Assembly: GCA_026261815.1 (NCBI GenBank)
Contig: JAMPIT010000174.1
Coordinates: 2,914,001 to 2,978,000 of the forward strand
Direction of reading: 5' to 3'
DNA from: Monarcha castaneiventris obscurior
Lineage: Eukaryota; Chordata; Aves; Passeriformes; Monarchidae
DNA: 64,000 bases
The translations under genes and the position numbers were made by a program. The notes beneath the pieces were generated by a model that worked only from the letters and a program-made list of their open reading frames with translations, did not search any database and was not told the DNA's origin. This document shows positions 23,201 through 37,300 of this stretch, piece by piece; position 1 is the stretch's first letter; every line of letters starts with the position of its first letter.

Positions 23201-25190
23201 TGATGGGATGATAATTCATGACTATTTTGATACTCAAATAGTACTATTGTTTAGTATGGTTTATAAAATTTTCAATCATATGATGTTCAAACATCATAGG
23301 ATGTTCCACACTCTATTTCAAAAGGTTAGTTTTTGATAGCTATAACTTCTTAAAATAGCAAATAACCACCCTGAAGACTTTTTTTTTTGACAGTTGGAGC
23401 AAGAATAAAATGTTCTGCACAATCTGTTCTCTATTTGAAAGTATAAGTGTTGGAAAACAATTATCTGAAGATGGTAAAATAATTTTCTTCTTTTTTTTCA
23501 AGAATCAATACGAAAAAGGAAGTTCTATAAATGGTTAAATGAAATCTTGGGAGGAGGGATTTGAACAAAGTAAAATAATTTTTACAGTTGAAGTTAAGTA
23601 TGCCAACTGTTTTACATAATAATATTTTATAATTGATTTATGATTACTGAAAAGAGGAGCTTATGAAGACATCTTCAAAGAACCTTTTAATCCAGTTGTT
23701 CTAATAGAGTCTGCTAAAACAATTAATAATGCATATAGCACTTTACTATGTTGTCATTTTTCTTTCCTAGTTAATGGATACTGCTTTCAATTTTGTGTTC
23801 AATTACTCTGAATAATTAAGCTGTTTTGTCCCTTATTTCCATTATCATATTAAATGTTATAGATGTTTCACTTTGGGATAATTAAACATCCTTTTAGTAT
23901 GAAAAACTAATTTTTGTTTGCTTGTTTATCTTTATAAATATCCTTCTAATCCTACTTTTTTCTCATGGAGAAAGCCAAGAGGGAGATACAGGAATGCAAA
24001 TGTTTCAGAATTTACCCCCTCATTTTTTTTCTCTGCATATGAACCAGAAAAGGAAGGAATTAGAGCATGATATCTTTCTTTTCTACTACCCATTGTCAAA
24101 CAATGCTTCACAAAGAAGGAAAGAAACATTTTCTATCAAAGAAGTTTCTGTAGCATTTTTTGTCATTAACTCTTTTTTTTTTTTTTTTAACCAAAAAATA
24201 GAGGGTACTTACAGGTCTTGTCTTCTCTGTTCATGTGTTGCACTGGAATTGAGACTTCTCTATACAATTTCACTGAAATTGGCTGAGAGGTGTGCAGACC
24301 TATTTTTCATGAGAAGCCAAGGTGCAAACCCTTTGCATTTTTCATTCTCAGAATACATAGTGCACAATGAATAGTTTTAGAATTTCCTTACAGGCAATGT
24401 TTGAAAAAGGTATTATTTCTGGATCTTTCTGTGATTGCTAATGCTGTCTCTGTCAGCAGCAACCATCTGCTTCACAGCAATGAGACTATCCTCTCTTCCT
24501 AGGGAGGTGAAAATGCAAAGCTGTAGTATACACGATTCATGGTCACCTCTTGACTACACTTAAAATTACTTTAATGGCGTAAGACTATCCCCTGACCATG
24601 CTTGTGGCAGCATCAAGGTTTTTTTTCTTTAAGTTGCTTATAATAATCTTCCATGAAATTACACAAACATATGCCCATGTATGAAGATTCATTTTAAATC
24701 TTAATATTTCTATTTATAAATAAATCCTAATAGCATTATATTTATCTTCTTTATAGCAGACACTCTCACAGTGGAAATGGTTATTGACTCAAAGATGGAC
24801 CCTGCAGCAAGTAAAAACCAATTGAGTCAGATTCTAAAAATGTGCAAATCGTTTCCAAATCCTTAACTAAATCTTCATATAGCTAATATTAGAAGATCTT
24901 ATACTATGACAACATCGAATCCTTCAGGAATGTAATAGCTGAACATAGTTTCTCTGCGTAGATATATAATCATCTGTGGGATTTGTGACTGAATGATGTG
25001 AACATCATGATTTATGCATATAACATCATGCCACTTAAGGATATAAAAAGGTAACCAACATTACAGTTATATTGAGAATAATCAATATCAAACTTCTATG
25101 ATTTATTTAAATATAAAATTGAGAAGTGGAATTGAACATAACAACCATGATTTCAAAGGACTTTACATTTTGATACAAAGTTACTTTTTC
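20300..25190. other. AT-rich unique sequence, no gene seen
   Basis: No gene could be supported. The longest open frames (20842-21291 minus, 149 codons; 23922-24374 plus, 150 codons) have hydrophobic, low-complexity compositions, no family resemblance and no context, and are near chance length. A 16-base T run lies at 24173-24188. A 9-bp inverted repeat (TATGATGTT / AACATCATA, two-base gap) lies at 23279-23298. Confidence 0.5.
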
Positions 25191-25192
25191 CC

Positions 25193-25450
25193 TGTGGGGT
25201 GGATTGACCCCAGCCCATTTACTCACTCACCTCCCCAGAGGATTGACAGAGAGAATCAGAAAGAAAAAAAAAAGAGGAAAAACTCATGGATCAAGAAAAA
25301 GCTTAATACTTGGGGAAAAAAACAACTTAAAACCACTCACCACTCCTACAAGCAGACCTGTGCCCAGACAATCTCTGAGCAATGCCTACTTTGGAACATC
25401 ACTCCTTTTGTAACACACCTCTCCCATTTTATTGCTGAGCATGGCTACTA
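25193..25450 (-). mobile_element. Diverged LTR fragment (avian ERV)
   Basis: On the minus strand the order matches the 3' half of the LTRs elsewhere in the window: a CATGCTCAGCAATAAAA TATA-region match near 25440, then ATGAGTTTTTCCTC, TTTCTGATTCTCTCTGTC, GGTGAGTGAG and GGCTGGGGTCAATCC, ending TCCACCCCACA at 25193. It is more diverged than the other copies. The 5' half of the LTR is not recognisable and may be absent. Confidence 0.65.
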
Positions 25451-25451
25451 T

Positions 25452-28400
25452 GGTACAGAAAAGTTGTTTTAATTTGTCAGTTGCCCTGGCTATGTCCCTG
25501 TCTGAACTGTTACCCTCCCCTGAAGGAATGACTCCAAGGAATGGAGTCAACTGGGGGAATTTCCCTAAAATTTCACTACTTGCAGCATCACTGAAGACAC
25601 AGTCTGGATTTTAAATTGGGGGTAAATTTTGAATAGTCTGTTTGAATACATTGATTATTGAAGCTATCTTAGTGATTAATTTTTTCACTGCTAAAATTAG
25701 AGGCGGGAATGAATTTCATCCTTACAAGTATTTTGCATTAGTTTCTCAATACCACAAAAATACTCACAATATGAACTTCCATAGGTTACTTCTGCATTAC
25801 AGTCAGTGATTCTATTATGGTAATTTTCCAATACAGAATATGAGCTACACTGCAGATGCAAAGCCATGTGCCATAATTCAAAATGTGAATGGATGAGTTA
25901 ATAAATTCAAGCTCTATTCATCTGATATTTTTAAAAAATTAAATTGTTTCAGACTTAAATAAATAGAAAACACCATGGGTGAACTAGAATCATGTTATTA
26001 AAAAATTGTGGTATAATGCAGGCATGCAGAAAGTCAGACAGAATGGTGAATCACACCGTGGAAATGCCTTTTTCTTCTATACTGAAATCTTGCATTTAAA
26101 ATTAGCAATCCCTTGAAAGCTGACAGCTGCATCAATGGGTACTTTGAAAGAGATGTGAATCATTATGAAGGTCTAAGAATCCTTTCTTTTTATTTTCTTT
26201 TTTTTTTCTGATAAATTAACAAATAAATCAAAATATATAAATTAGGGAACAAATAAGGCACTCTTTCTAATGCTATAAACAGACTGTGACCTAAAACATT
26301 TGTTCAGCACTTTATTTTGTTAACAACATCAGATTCAGATCACTGGTTCATATTACCTGGAGACAGAAAGAAAATTGGTTGAACTAATTAGGAAATTTGC
26401 AAGACAGGTAATTCATGTTTAAGACTCCAGGAAACATGCACCACGTTTCATAATAGAAGCTGAATTGCTTAGCTGATATACAGACAATGTGCAAATATAA
26501 CTTTTATTTATACCATAGAGGTGCAAAACAAATTCAAATGGAAATAAGGAATCTCATGTATCAAATCAGAGACTATTCACAGTGAAATTTCATTTCTCAG
26601 GGCTTAACGTATATGCAATTTACATGCATTTCTTTGGTTTTGCATAAAAACAAGAAAGCTTATAGGAAAAATCTCTTATGCACAGTAGGAATTAAGTAGA
26701 TATACAATTTTTACTATATTGACTAAATTTGTCTATAGATTTAGTAATTATGATGCAGAAGGACTTGAACATGATGATGATGGGCATTTTAGGTGACTAT
26801 CTAAAATAAAACCCTTTTAATTTGAAGGGAGCTTTAAATGTCTTTCATACAATTCCAGTGTGATATGAGATACAGAATGACTGAGACATCTGACAGTTGT
26901 ATCGCTTCTCAAAACTAACAATTATCAAAGTCAATGGTAAATCTAAGCAACTTTCAGTAAAGCTATTATCTTCACTCATTCCAAAGGCAGTTTTTTCATT
27001 GACATAAGCAAAAGTTAGATAAAGCACCAGCAGTCAAGTGTGCTAAACTGAATTCAAGAGTACACTGTGAAGCACATAATTTTAAAAGTATGGTAAAATA
27101 GCAAATACATTTGTGTATTGGGTAAAAAACCATATCACTGCATTAATACATATTTTTGTCCACTATGGAAATAGTTTAATGTAGATATAGAAAAATCATT
27201 ACTTTCAATTATTCATCTCCTCTGCCTCTGATTTACTTTCCTATTACCTGTTGCCTTTCTCTGCTGAGGCAGTTTTTGTCTGCTTTTCTATATTCCACAA
27301 GTCCACATTTGGTAATAGAAGAAGAAAAAAACAAGTAGTGATGGATCATTCATAGATATTTAATGATAATACTACTTTCCTTAGCCTTAAATTTCTGGAT
27401 GTATTTATTAATTTATTATTACATTATAATAAAAATGGCCAGATCTGCAGCAGGCTTATAGAGTAACTTATTACTGATTTGAGGTTTGACTGATGAATCA
27501 CTGAAGACTCACTTTATGCCACCACTGAAATTATTGTTTGTTACCTTTTCACTTTGAAAAATATGTATACTAGTTCTACTAATATCTCTGGTGGAAGGGT
27601 TGTTTGTGAGCTTTCTGTCTTTAAAAATTCTGCAGAGTATTTCCATCATTTTAATTTTCCTTTACATGATTTATGAATTCATGATTCATAGCATTAGATG
27701 AATGGACAGAGATTCCTGACATAGTTAATAGAGGCACTTGTGTAACAATCTTTTTGTCTGTTACTTTCCCAGGGCCATAATATCCTACACAATAGATTTA
27801 TTCATACAGATAAATAAAATTGGGATGTTCTGTTTGTCTGTAACTGGCAGAAAAGTGCTGCTCACAAGACCATAACTTTGTGATCTTATCCATCTGTGGC
27901 CTTGTTTAGTTTACCAACATATCTCCTTCCTAACAAAAATGCTAAAAACAGTCAGTGGCTGTTCTGCTGCCACAAACCTGTCTCAATGTTCAGTTCCTTT
28001 TGCTATCAGAAAACTTCACTTAGTACCTGTTCCATCTCCCCTGCCTCATTTTAAGATTAGTGTTTGGGCATGAAGAATCCAGTAATTCTTTTTTTTTTTG
28101 GCCACAGTAGGTATTTGAAGATATCCATGTTTAAATTAAGAGAGTATAGTGAAAAATTCATCATCAGAGCAAAAGAATTCTTCCTAGGTCAAGTTACACA
28201 TATGATTTCTTCTGCATCTTCATTATTCTTCCTTACTGTTGTTATCTTAAAGACAGATTATGTGGGTATGACATAAATATTCACAAAAAGTTATTGCTGA
28301 CCACTATCTTTCTACATGTTTTCTTAAGGTCCTAATCTTAGTATTACTTTGGTTAACGTGGCAAATTGAAATAGAACTGGCTGGTCAATAATTTTCTATT

Positions 28401-29715
28401 TATTCTTTTACCCCCAAAACAGGCGTTTGTCCTTACCCAGTGTTTCATAAATCCTCCATGGAGGCACTTTGGCAGTTTTTTGTGTATACTAGTGTAAATT
28501 TATTTAAAACATCTCAAAAGCTTGCTTTATCCTTTTAAGCATCCTTTGCTAATTTTCTTTTGCCTGCTAAATCCTATTTCTTTTACCCATTAGTTTCTAA
28601 TCATCACAAAATCACATGCAGCAAAATCAATTTACCTATGTAAAATTTACACCATTACATAAGTCACATTTGATTTTGGTGTAAGGACAAAACTCTGTCT
28701 CAGAAAGGAAGAGTGAGCTTTCCTGGTGAGTTCAGGAGACTGAGGTTTGGAATTCTCTCCTCTTCCTTAATTTCTTAGGATGAAAATTTTTCTTAGTGTT
28801 CTTTACCAACCTGTTTGGGCAGTCATTCATTTTGACTGAACTTCCAACACCATTTTGTTCCATCTTGAGTTGTTAATCTGTATATTTTAATCTCTTTCTG
28901 CTCAATCCATTAAAATTTATTTGCATTAGGTGTGTTGCTTTGCAGTTTATGCCATAGTACAGTTCTAAGTAGTGTTAGATGTTGTGTGTGAAAGGATAAG
29001 CATATTACAGTAAAATTACACAAATCCATTTTTTTTTCTTTTTTTTTTTTGTGTATGTGGAGGACAAAGGTTGTTTGAAAGACAACTTTAAAGAAGACAA
29101 AAAGATTTACTTCCTGTAACTCAGATCTACATTTTCATAAGTTTAGAATCCCATATACTATAGAGAAGTGAATAAAGTTTAGAACTTGTTAAGTGTTCAC
29201 TCTTATGAAGCCATGTGAATGTATTTGTAGGCTGTCAGCAAACATGAACATTGGGTGAAAGAACTGTTTATTTACTATAGAAATAGACAAAAATAGCTTT
29301 AACCTGAATCCTCCGAAGTATTGAGGATTTTCTGACTTCACTGATATGAAGATAACTGGGTTCTAAATTTTTTGAAGGAACCGAGCCTTAGTGTACACTC
29401 ACTCTTGGGTTCATGTCCTCCAGGTTACATGTTACAAGCATACTCTAATTTAGGTCTCAATTACATTCTCTCCATGGCCAATGAAAAGAGACACCTTCAA
29501 AGTACATTTCTTCCTACCTGTGTGTTATGTACCTATTTAATGAGAGGATAAATCAGTTTTTCAAAGTGCTTGTCTCTCTTCATTGACTACAAAGAAAAAG
29601 CCAGGTGATTAGGTTAAAAGAGATGTAAAATCTTCACCTTATGAAAACTTTCTGAGGCCAATCTCAGACTGTAGCCTAAATCATGAGCCTACAAGGCCAG
29701 CATAGTCAAGGCAGA
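25452..29715. other. AT-rich unique sequence, no gene seen
   Basis: Nothing supportable was found. T-rich runs occur at about 26197-26208, 28088-28100 and 29031-29050. Confidence 0.5.
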
Positions 29716-29719
29716 AAGG

Positions 29720-30252
29720 TGCTGGAGAAAAATGGCCAGTAGCTAAGCCCTACAAAGCTATTCATTCATTCCCCTGCTGGTGGGACCAGGGAGAATAAAA
29801 ATGAGAAAAATTCAGGGATCAAGATGAAGTCAATGTAGTAAATGAAACAAAGCTCTGTGTGCAAGCAAAGCAAAATAAGTCCTTTATTTGCTACGTCCTG
29901 TCAGCAGGCAGATAGTTAACCACTTTCTGGAAAACGTGTGTAATGGTTACTTGGGAAGACAAACACCATAAACAAGAATTGCTTATGCCTCTGCACTTCT
30001 TTCCCTGAGGTTTTACTGTTGAGCACAACATCATAGGATCCAGTGTGTCCCTTGGTCAGCTGAGGTCAGTGGTCCCTGTTGTGTCCTCTCCCAGACTGTT
30101 GCCCATCTCCTAGCTGAAGGGGCAGAGTGAGAAACAGGTGTCACACAAAGCACATTGGTGTATTATCAACACTATTTTAGGCACTAGTAGTAAACACAGA
30201 ACCACACAGGCTATTATGAAGAAAATTATTTTCCTTCCAGCCAGCTCTTGTA
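29720..30252 (-). mobile_element. Solo LTR of an avian ERV, diverged
   Basis: On the minus strand it starts near GGCTGGAAGG with AATTTTCTTCATAATAGCCT, matches the LTR 5' end at 31907 in layout (GTTGATAATAC), then reads GATGTTGTGCTCAACAG (TATA region decayed), GTTAACTATCTGCCTGCTGA, GCTTTGCTTGCACACA, TTCTCCCTGGTCCCACC and GCTTAGCTACTGGCC. It ends near 29720 with decayed terminal bases. Boundaries are by alignment to the other copies by eye. No internal retroviral sequence and no clear target duplication were found. Confidence 0.75.
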
Positions 30253-30254
30253 GA

Positions 30255-31904
30255 GTCTCCACCACTCATGCTGTATAATTTTCATCATGCTCAGGCTTTC
30301 ACTGTCCAATATATCCTTGTTAAGTAGCAAGGAGCTTCCCGTCTCTTCTTAAAAACACAGGGAACTACATCAGCCAAATCTACTAGGCTGCAACTGTGGC
30401 CATCCAGGCTGGAAAATCCTGCCTGGATCCAAAATTCCACCAGTTTTTAACACTTAGTAATAGAATTTGCAGAAAAAACCCCTCCAGTTTCCAACTTCCA
30501 TTGTTCCTAAATGGAATATTTTTTTGCATGGGAAATTGAAAATTCATTGAATGGAGGTTTTAAAACTGAAAAACCCTTTTCTGTTTTTCCCTTTAAATAT
30601 AAAAAAAATATTGATGCGTTTGTACAGCAAGTTATATTCAGTGGGTAGAATGGAAAAATGTTCAGTGAACAGAATGAATAGATTATTTGTCTCACCTTAT
30701 GAGACACTCAAATTATCTCACATGAAAGTCATAAGTCTCAAATAAATTCTGTAAATAGTTTTTTGGATCTATTTTTAGTAATACAACGTTAATTTGGACT
30801 TTGAGTAATTTCTAAGTTTCAGCAACTTTTACGTTGGTTTAGGTTTAGGTATCTAATGTCTTAATTCCACTCTAGAAATGTCCTTTGCTCTGCTTGAACT
30901 GTATGCCAGCCAGATGAACCTGAGTCAAAGAGCTTGATAAGCTATACCAGTTGACATAATGAAAGCTCATTCTCAGAATTCTAAGTTATTCAAAAAGTGA
31001 GATTTTTTACTTTTGTTTAAATTATTTCCATTCTTTTACACTCAAGAGAGTGAGAAAGGACAGGTTCTTTATTTTATTTTTCTCATTAGCCATTGGCTTA
31101 CTGGTTTCAGTCCATCTCAAGGTCACAGTAAAGGTTGCCACTATTTGACAGTGAATTATCCTAAATGAAATCAGTTGGTGACCTCAATACAACCCCTGTT
31201 GTGTCTGTCCTCATCACAATTCAGCAGAGTGAAGAGACACTATATGGACCCAGAATGTGAACTCAAGAGATGTTTCCTCCAAGCCTCAGTTAAACTATGC
31301 TGCACAGTCACACAAATAAGCTTCTTTATGATTATTTTCTTTGTTACTGTTATTTTCCCATTATCAACATGAAAAATAATTTCTATCATTTAATAGAAGA
31401 AGAAATTCTTAAGAATAATGGCTTTTCATGAGTTTACCTATTTAGTTTTCAATTAATCATATTCTTTTTTAAAGCCTTCAGGTGAATTACCAAACGTAAT
31501 GAATAGACAACTTTCTGAGGGATAATGGATTACTTGTCCTTATTCAGATGGCATTATTTGGAATAAAGATTTTTTTGTATATTTATGTGTTACATTTAAT
31601 CCAGTGAAGTTAATTTCGTCACTGCGGTTAATAACTGCTTCTACAACAAAAAAAAGAGAGGTGAAGTAATTTTCATGTAATAGTTATACTGTCATCTTAT
31701 GATTTTAGCAACAACAGTTTGTAAGAATTTTTGTCCTTACTTTGTTGTGCCAGTTCAAATATTGTGTCCAAAAAAATCAATCTCAGATAACAGAAGTTCT
31801 GCAGAAATTTAAAAATAATTAGGACTATTTACCAGTTTATATCAGTAACTATAATGGCACAGTGATAAACCTTGGGACTCATTTACTACTCTATGCTAAT
31901 CACT
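30255..31904. other. AT-rich unique sequence, no gene seen
   Basis: Nothing supportable was found; open frames here are short and AT-rich. Confidence 0.5.
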
Positions 31905-31906
31905 GT

Positions 31907-32301
31907 TGTGTTGTCCTTGTTTCATCTGCGATAGAGTTAATTTTACTCCTAGTAGCTGGTACAGTGCTGTATTTTGGATTTCATATGAGAATAATGTTGA
32001 TAATACTTTGATGGTTTAGTTGTTGCTAAGTAGCGCTGACTATTAGTCAGTGATCAGGTGCACAAGAAGCTGGGAGGTGGCAGGGCCAGGACATCTGACC
32101 CAAAATATATGGAGGGATAGTCCACACCATAGAACACCATGCCCAGTATCTACACTGGGGGACTTGGCTGGCAAGGGCCAATCATTGCTAGGGGACGGAC
32201 TGGGCATTGTCATCAGGTGGTGAACAATTGTATTGTGCTTAACTTTTTTCTCTAGGGTGTTATTTCTCTTTCTCTTGTTGTTATCTCCATTATTATTATT
32301 A

Positions 32302-32338
<37 letters not shown>

Positions 32339-32481
32339 ATTTTATTTCAATTATTAAACTGTTCTTATCTCAACACACAGGTTTTACCTTTCTCATTCTC
32401 CTTGCATCTCACCATTGAGGGGGTGGTGGTGAGCAAGCAGCTGTGTGGTACTTAGCTGCCAGCTGGAGTTAAACCACAGCA
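31907..32481 (+). mobile_element. Solo LTR of an avian ERV, second subfamily
   Basis: Starts TGTGTTGTCCTTGTTTCATC and ends GGAGTTAAACCACAGCA, the usual end of this LTR class. Inside are GAGTTAATTTTACTCCTAG, AGTAGCTGGTACAGTGCTGT and GTTGATAATACTTTG. The middle (32090-32220) differs from the LTR at 53919, so this is another subfamily. The 3' part has been invaded by an ATT microsatellite. No matching target duplication could be seen, and no internal sequence adjoins it. Confidence 0.82.
32289..32336. repeat. (ATT)n microsatellite
   Basis: About 16 ATT units with one ATC interruption near the left end, inside the 3' part of the LTR at 31907-32481. Confidence 0.97.
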
Positions 32482-32484
32482 TGT

Positions 32485-34925
32485 ATAAATGTCTAAATTC
32501 AAAAAAATTAATCACCAGACTAATTTAACATTGGGAGATGTTATTGATGCCACTACACAGCGAAAATATACTGTTTATGTAACAGAACATGCTCTAAATT
32601 ATAGCCTACAATTTTTGAGTAGAGACCAATGATATCACATTGAAATATCTTCCTCCAGTGTTGGCAAAAAAAAACCCCAAACTATTATAATTAAGTGTTT
32701 CCTTGATAAGAACTTATTGACAATGATTTTTACCCCTCATTCTTACATAATAATTTGACAAACAGTCACACATACACCCTACATATAAATATATGAATGC
32801 GTATGAAAACACATAACGCCCTGTACATTTCACATATATAATACCTAAGCTGAGCAACCAGAAAAATTTTTAAGTGTTATGTTGACCTTTTTTTGATACA
32901 TGGAAAAGTGGAAGTTCTTATGTTAATGTCATTGCTTATTTTATTTTCAATATCTTTGCCTCAGATTTATCTCTTTTTCCATTTTCTAGAACATAAAAAT
33001 GTATATTAGTTATTCTTAAATATTTGTTAATGACTTTTACAAGCATGCTGGATGGAACTTGTACAAACAGGCCAGAAAATCTGAAGCCAGAGCCAAGGCA
33101 AACTCATGCCAAAACATTAGTCGATCCATTGGAACTGATTATACACATACAAAAGGGAGAATGCGTGAAGTGATATATAAGGTCACTGTGACAGCCAGAA
33201 GGTAATGCCAAAATATTCCTACTGGCTTGGCTCATTCACATGTATGGGCACAGAGCTGATTCAGAGCCAAACACTCTGCATGAGCCAAACTTAACTTCCT
33301 TGGCTTGCCCACCTTCAAAGCACAGCTGTCGTGGCAAAAACAACCCATCAGACATGAATTCATTTTGCTAGTTTTCATCTGCCATGACTTTGTAAGATGC
33401 AGCCACCAAGGGCAGAGTGCTTTGCTGCTGCTGCTGCTGCTGCTGTTCTGAGAGTAGTCGGCACTACTGAAAAAACCTGTTGGACTCACATTACCTATTG
33501 CAATGAGGTGTCAGCTTCTGAATAATAAACATCTTCCTAATGAGGTCCAGGCACCTCTAACCATGATTTTGAGCATGTGAGTAGTGATTTTGATTGTGCT
33601 ACATGCTGGGGCCCATCTGGAAGCACCTGAGCAGTCTGATTTGAAAAAACCACAGTCGTCTTTGCGAAGGATCAATTAAACCCAGTCTTGAATGGGACCT
33701 TCCAAAGCCAGGGTTGTCAAAATCATTAGTAGATTTTTAACTATCTTAAGTCTAATTAGTTTGAGTAAGGGAGAGTAGAAACACATTGACAAAAGATATT
33801 CCAAAGTCATAATAGTTATTTTCTATTTAACTATGGTAGAAACTATAATGTTTGCCTTTGCTTGACATTCATAAACTGCTCCCACCCCATTCCACCCCCA
33901 CATCCCAACCAGCCACAAAATGTTGTCTTGAGTTTCTTCTTGTTTATGATATGATGCTAAATTGCATAATTTCAACTGAGATCAGTTCACACATGTGAAA
34001 TAGATGGTGTAAAACCCAGCAAATTCAGTTATCTACTTTGGATTTTTGTTCATTGCATGAATTTTATGTTTGTATTGTTAATATAGAAATGAAGTGACAA
34101 GCACAGAGTTTAGCATAAGCTTACTGTTAAATATAGATACAGACATTTCCTAAATTGTCACTTCCATGCACTACATCAAATACTAATAATTTTATGAAAA
34201 ATTATATTATGACTGTATGAAGAGAATAGAACACCTTTTCTAGCCAGATAAATATTAAGTACAAAAAGCTGATAGCTAAGCAACATACTCTTGAGTTGAT
34301 CTGGGTTTTCCCATCTTTGTCCTCCTACAGTAATTCCACAGACGTCTCTGTGGGGGTTCTGAGAAAATTTTCTGGATGGGAAAAAAAAGCACATCATTTC
34401 TCTTAATATATCATATTGTTTTCTCTCAAGTACATATTTTTCCTTCTCTTCAAGGAAAAAATGAAAGATTAATTTATTATAGAATGTGATTTGATTTTAC
34501 TTCCTTTAATTAATCCTTGGGTTATGATTAATTGATTAATAAATTTCTTACTTATACCAGACTCCTGAAATATTAACACATACTCTACAAACAATCCATT
34601 TTCAGATTCCTGAAGTAAAATCTTCAATAGTGATTGAAGTTAACACTTGACTGCATCAGGATTATTTCATTGAGATCAAAACATAAACTCTGGTATGGGT
34701 TTATGAAAACTATCACAGAATAGCACATGAAAACTTTTTTTGTTAGATATAATGATATTTAGATAGATTATCATCATTTTTTTTGGGCCACTTTGTCTTA
34801 AAACTGCCTTATTTTAACATCATGCCAAAAGTTCATGAGGCATCAAATTTAGAAATATTTTTTAAAATTATATTTTCACACATTCCAAATGCAGTTTTAT
34901 TTATATCTATGGAAGTAATTCAACA
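32485..34925. other. Unique sequence, partly complex, no gene seen
   Basis: The part at 33060-33720 is less AT-rich and more complex than its surroundings and could hold an old repeat or a conserved noncoding element. An 85-codon minus-strand frame there (33232-33489) contains a Ser run produced by the CTG/CAG microsatellite and is otherwise unrecognised. The rest shows nothing supportable. Confidence 0.45.
33424..33445. repeat. (GCT)7 trinucleotide repeat
   Basis: Seven perfect GCT units followed by G, equivalent to AGC/CAG on the minus strand. Confidence 0.97.
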
Positions 34926-34928
34926 GGA

Positions 34929-35115
34929 AATCATAAAACCATAGACTGGTTTGAGTTGGAAGGAACATTTGAAGTTTGTCTACTCCAATTGCATGCACAG
35001 GGACATTTTTCAATAGACCAGGTCACTCAAGGTCCCATCTACCTTCACCTCGAACACTTCCAGGGATGGAGCATACACAGAGCAAACTGTTTGAGTGTCT
35101 CTCCACCTCACAGGG
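34929..35115 (-). mobile_element. CR1 LINE 3' end, diverged
   Basis: This is the antisense layout of a CR1 3' end: AATCATAAAACCATAGACTG, GAGTTGGAAGGAACAT, AGACCAGGTCACTCAAGG, GAACACTTCCAGGGATGGAG, then a decaying CCTCACAGGGAAGTAATTT. It holds only the 3' UTR and the last ORF2 codons. Confidence 0.88.
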
Positions 35116-37300
35116 AAGTAATTTACTGTGGTTTAACTATGACTTTTGTCATAGCTCCGAGGAAGCTCAAGTCCCTGCTAGATGGAGATGGTGTTGTCAT
35201 GGTACCTGAAAATTCCTTAGAGATCATTCACTGAATTTGCAATAGAACACATTCTCATGCTGATGCGTAGTGAACCTTTACTGTTCATGTTACTAATGGA
35301 CTTTTCAAAAAATTTTTCTCCTTGAAATTTTCTTACTTGAAACACAAGTGGAAAAATAAAGATTCAACATTAGATAAAGTTTTAATAAAAAAAAAATCTC
35401 CAATCACCTGAAACTACATCCATATTTTTCCCTTGTATACAGTCACAAAAGAATTCAGAAGAATTTTTAAAGCTTTTCTTTTATGAAAAAGCTATTTGTT
35501 CAAGGTGATTCCTAAATTGAAAATGTATCTTTGTAATAAATTTCTGTTACTGAAGAGAGGCTTGGCCTATGGATTCCACCATTTGCTGAAGGTGAAACAT
35601 GGGGATGAAGAAGAGGATGATGGTTAAACAGACCATAAGTGGTTATTAAGGCCACATCAAAGAAGAGAAAGATGAGTTTTCAACGTGACTTCATCCAGGG
35701 TTAGAAATTTTGGTCACTGGGTTTCCTGAACTAGAACACACTCCTTTAACTGATGCTTCCTTCTTTCCTCCGCTTGGAGGCAATGCTGTCCCTGTTGTCC
35801 TAGGATTCATACTGTGACAAATTCCTCACTTTGACATACTGTATACTAGTAAAAGAAGGCAGTCAGACTTCAAATATGAATCTTTCATTATAGAGTATAA
35901 TTATGAAAAAAATATGCTTCAGAAACTAATTTAGTTTCCTAAATAGTAACGGTACTTCTTTGTCAGTTTAGCTCCAGACAAAAATCCTGAACAATTCCAA
36001 AGCTCTTTCCAAGTAAGTGAAAGTTGAAAAAGGTTTTTATGTGAAATATTTTAATCATCAGTGATCAGCAGTAGCCCCATAGCAATTAGTGCTTAAATTA
36101 GCAGAGAAGTAATTTGAAGATACTGAGGATGGTTAACTATGCTTTTGAACTTTCCCCTTTAAACATTTTTTCTGGGATAAGAGTGTATTCTGAAACTTGG
36201 CTAAGTAAAAACTGAATAGCTGTTGTACTGTATGTATTGAATAAATGCATCTTTTATAAGGTGAAATTTTATCCCCTGGCTTGATATCAAATGCTGTTTT
36301 CTGTTTCCCAATAACAAGTGAAGACTGAAAATACACACAAGCAAACAATTCAAGTCTGGTGGGATTTTAGTAGGTGACTAAAGATCTGGCAGTATATTTT
36401 ACTTTCTACTGTGACTGTACAGCCTCTATGAATGTATTCCCTAGGGTTTCACGAAGGGGCAAAATAGAACTTTTAGTATTGGATTATTATTACTATTTTT
36501 ATTATTATTGCTTTCATAGGCACCTGCTGTAATCTTTAAGAAGAAGTCAAAAATTGCATTCCAGCTAATATTATTGTGCTGCCCAACTAGTCAAATCAAA
36601 TCAAGAATGAATCTTCATCAAAGGATCAACACTTTACATGAAAACATTTAACCCTAGTGTATTCAGAATTCTGGGGAAAATGGGTTTACTTTTAGATATA
36701 CCAAGAAAATCAGCAGATCACACTGCTAGGCAGTTTCTGACTCTCTCACATTACCAATGATTGCAGATTTCTCTCTGAAAAACAACTTTTCTAGCTAATT
36801 ATTTAAAGTTATCAGTTGAAGTAAGAGTGATTTTTGCAAAGAATGAATCACTTAAAAATGACAATAAACTACTCACATGACATGAATTGTGAGGTAAGCT
36901 TAAGAAAATTGGAGAAAATACTGACACTTTGTCATGAGAAAACAGGCTAGTTATGTACAGACTGAATGTGGCAAAGGTACACACAGTAAGTGTTTGAAAT
37001 AGTTATCTTCAGTTGATTAAGACTGGTACAAGAATTACTGATCAACAAGGATGTACTTAGTCCTGATCTAAGACTGACAGGTATATGCTAGGGGAAATCC
37101 CACTTGAGCCCTGCCTTGTCAATTTTTGGAACCTTTCTGTTCACATAGCCCCTGTTCACCACTTTCTTATTTGCATTTGGATCATCATCTTCCTTTCTCT
37201 CTGAATTCTCTTTGCTAAGTGGGAAACCTCCCCAGATGACAGGTCAGGAAAACAGACAGGGATCTTCATCCTCTTCAGCAAGAAGGCTTCCACTGCCATA

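Noticed and set aside
23922..24374. 150-codon plus-strand open frame
   Set aside because: Starts in T-rich sequence and crosses a 16-base T run giving a Phe stretch; composition is that of noncoding DNA.
32233..32418. Leu-rich plus-strand frame
   Set aside because: Produced by the ATT microsatellite and T-rich LTR sequence.
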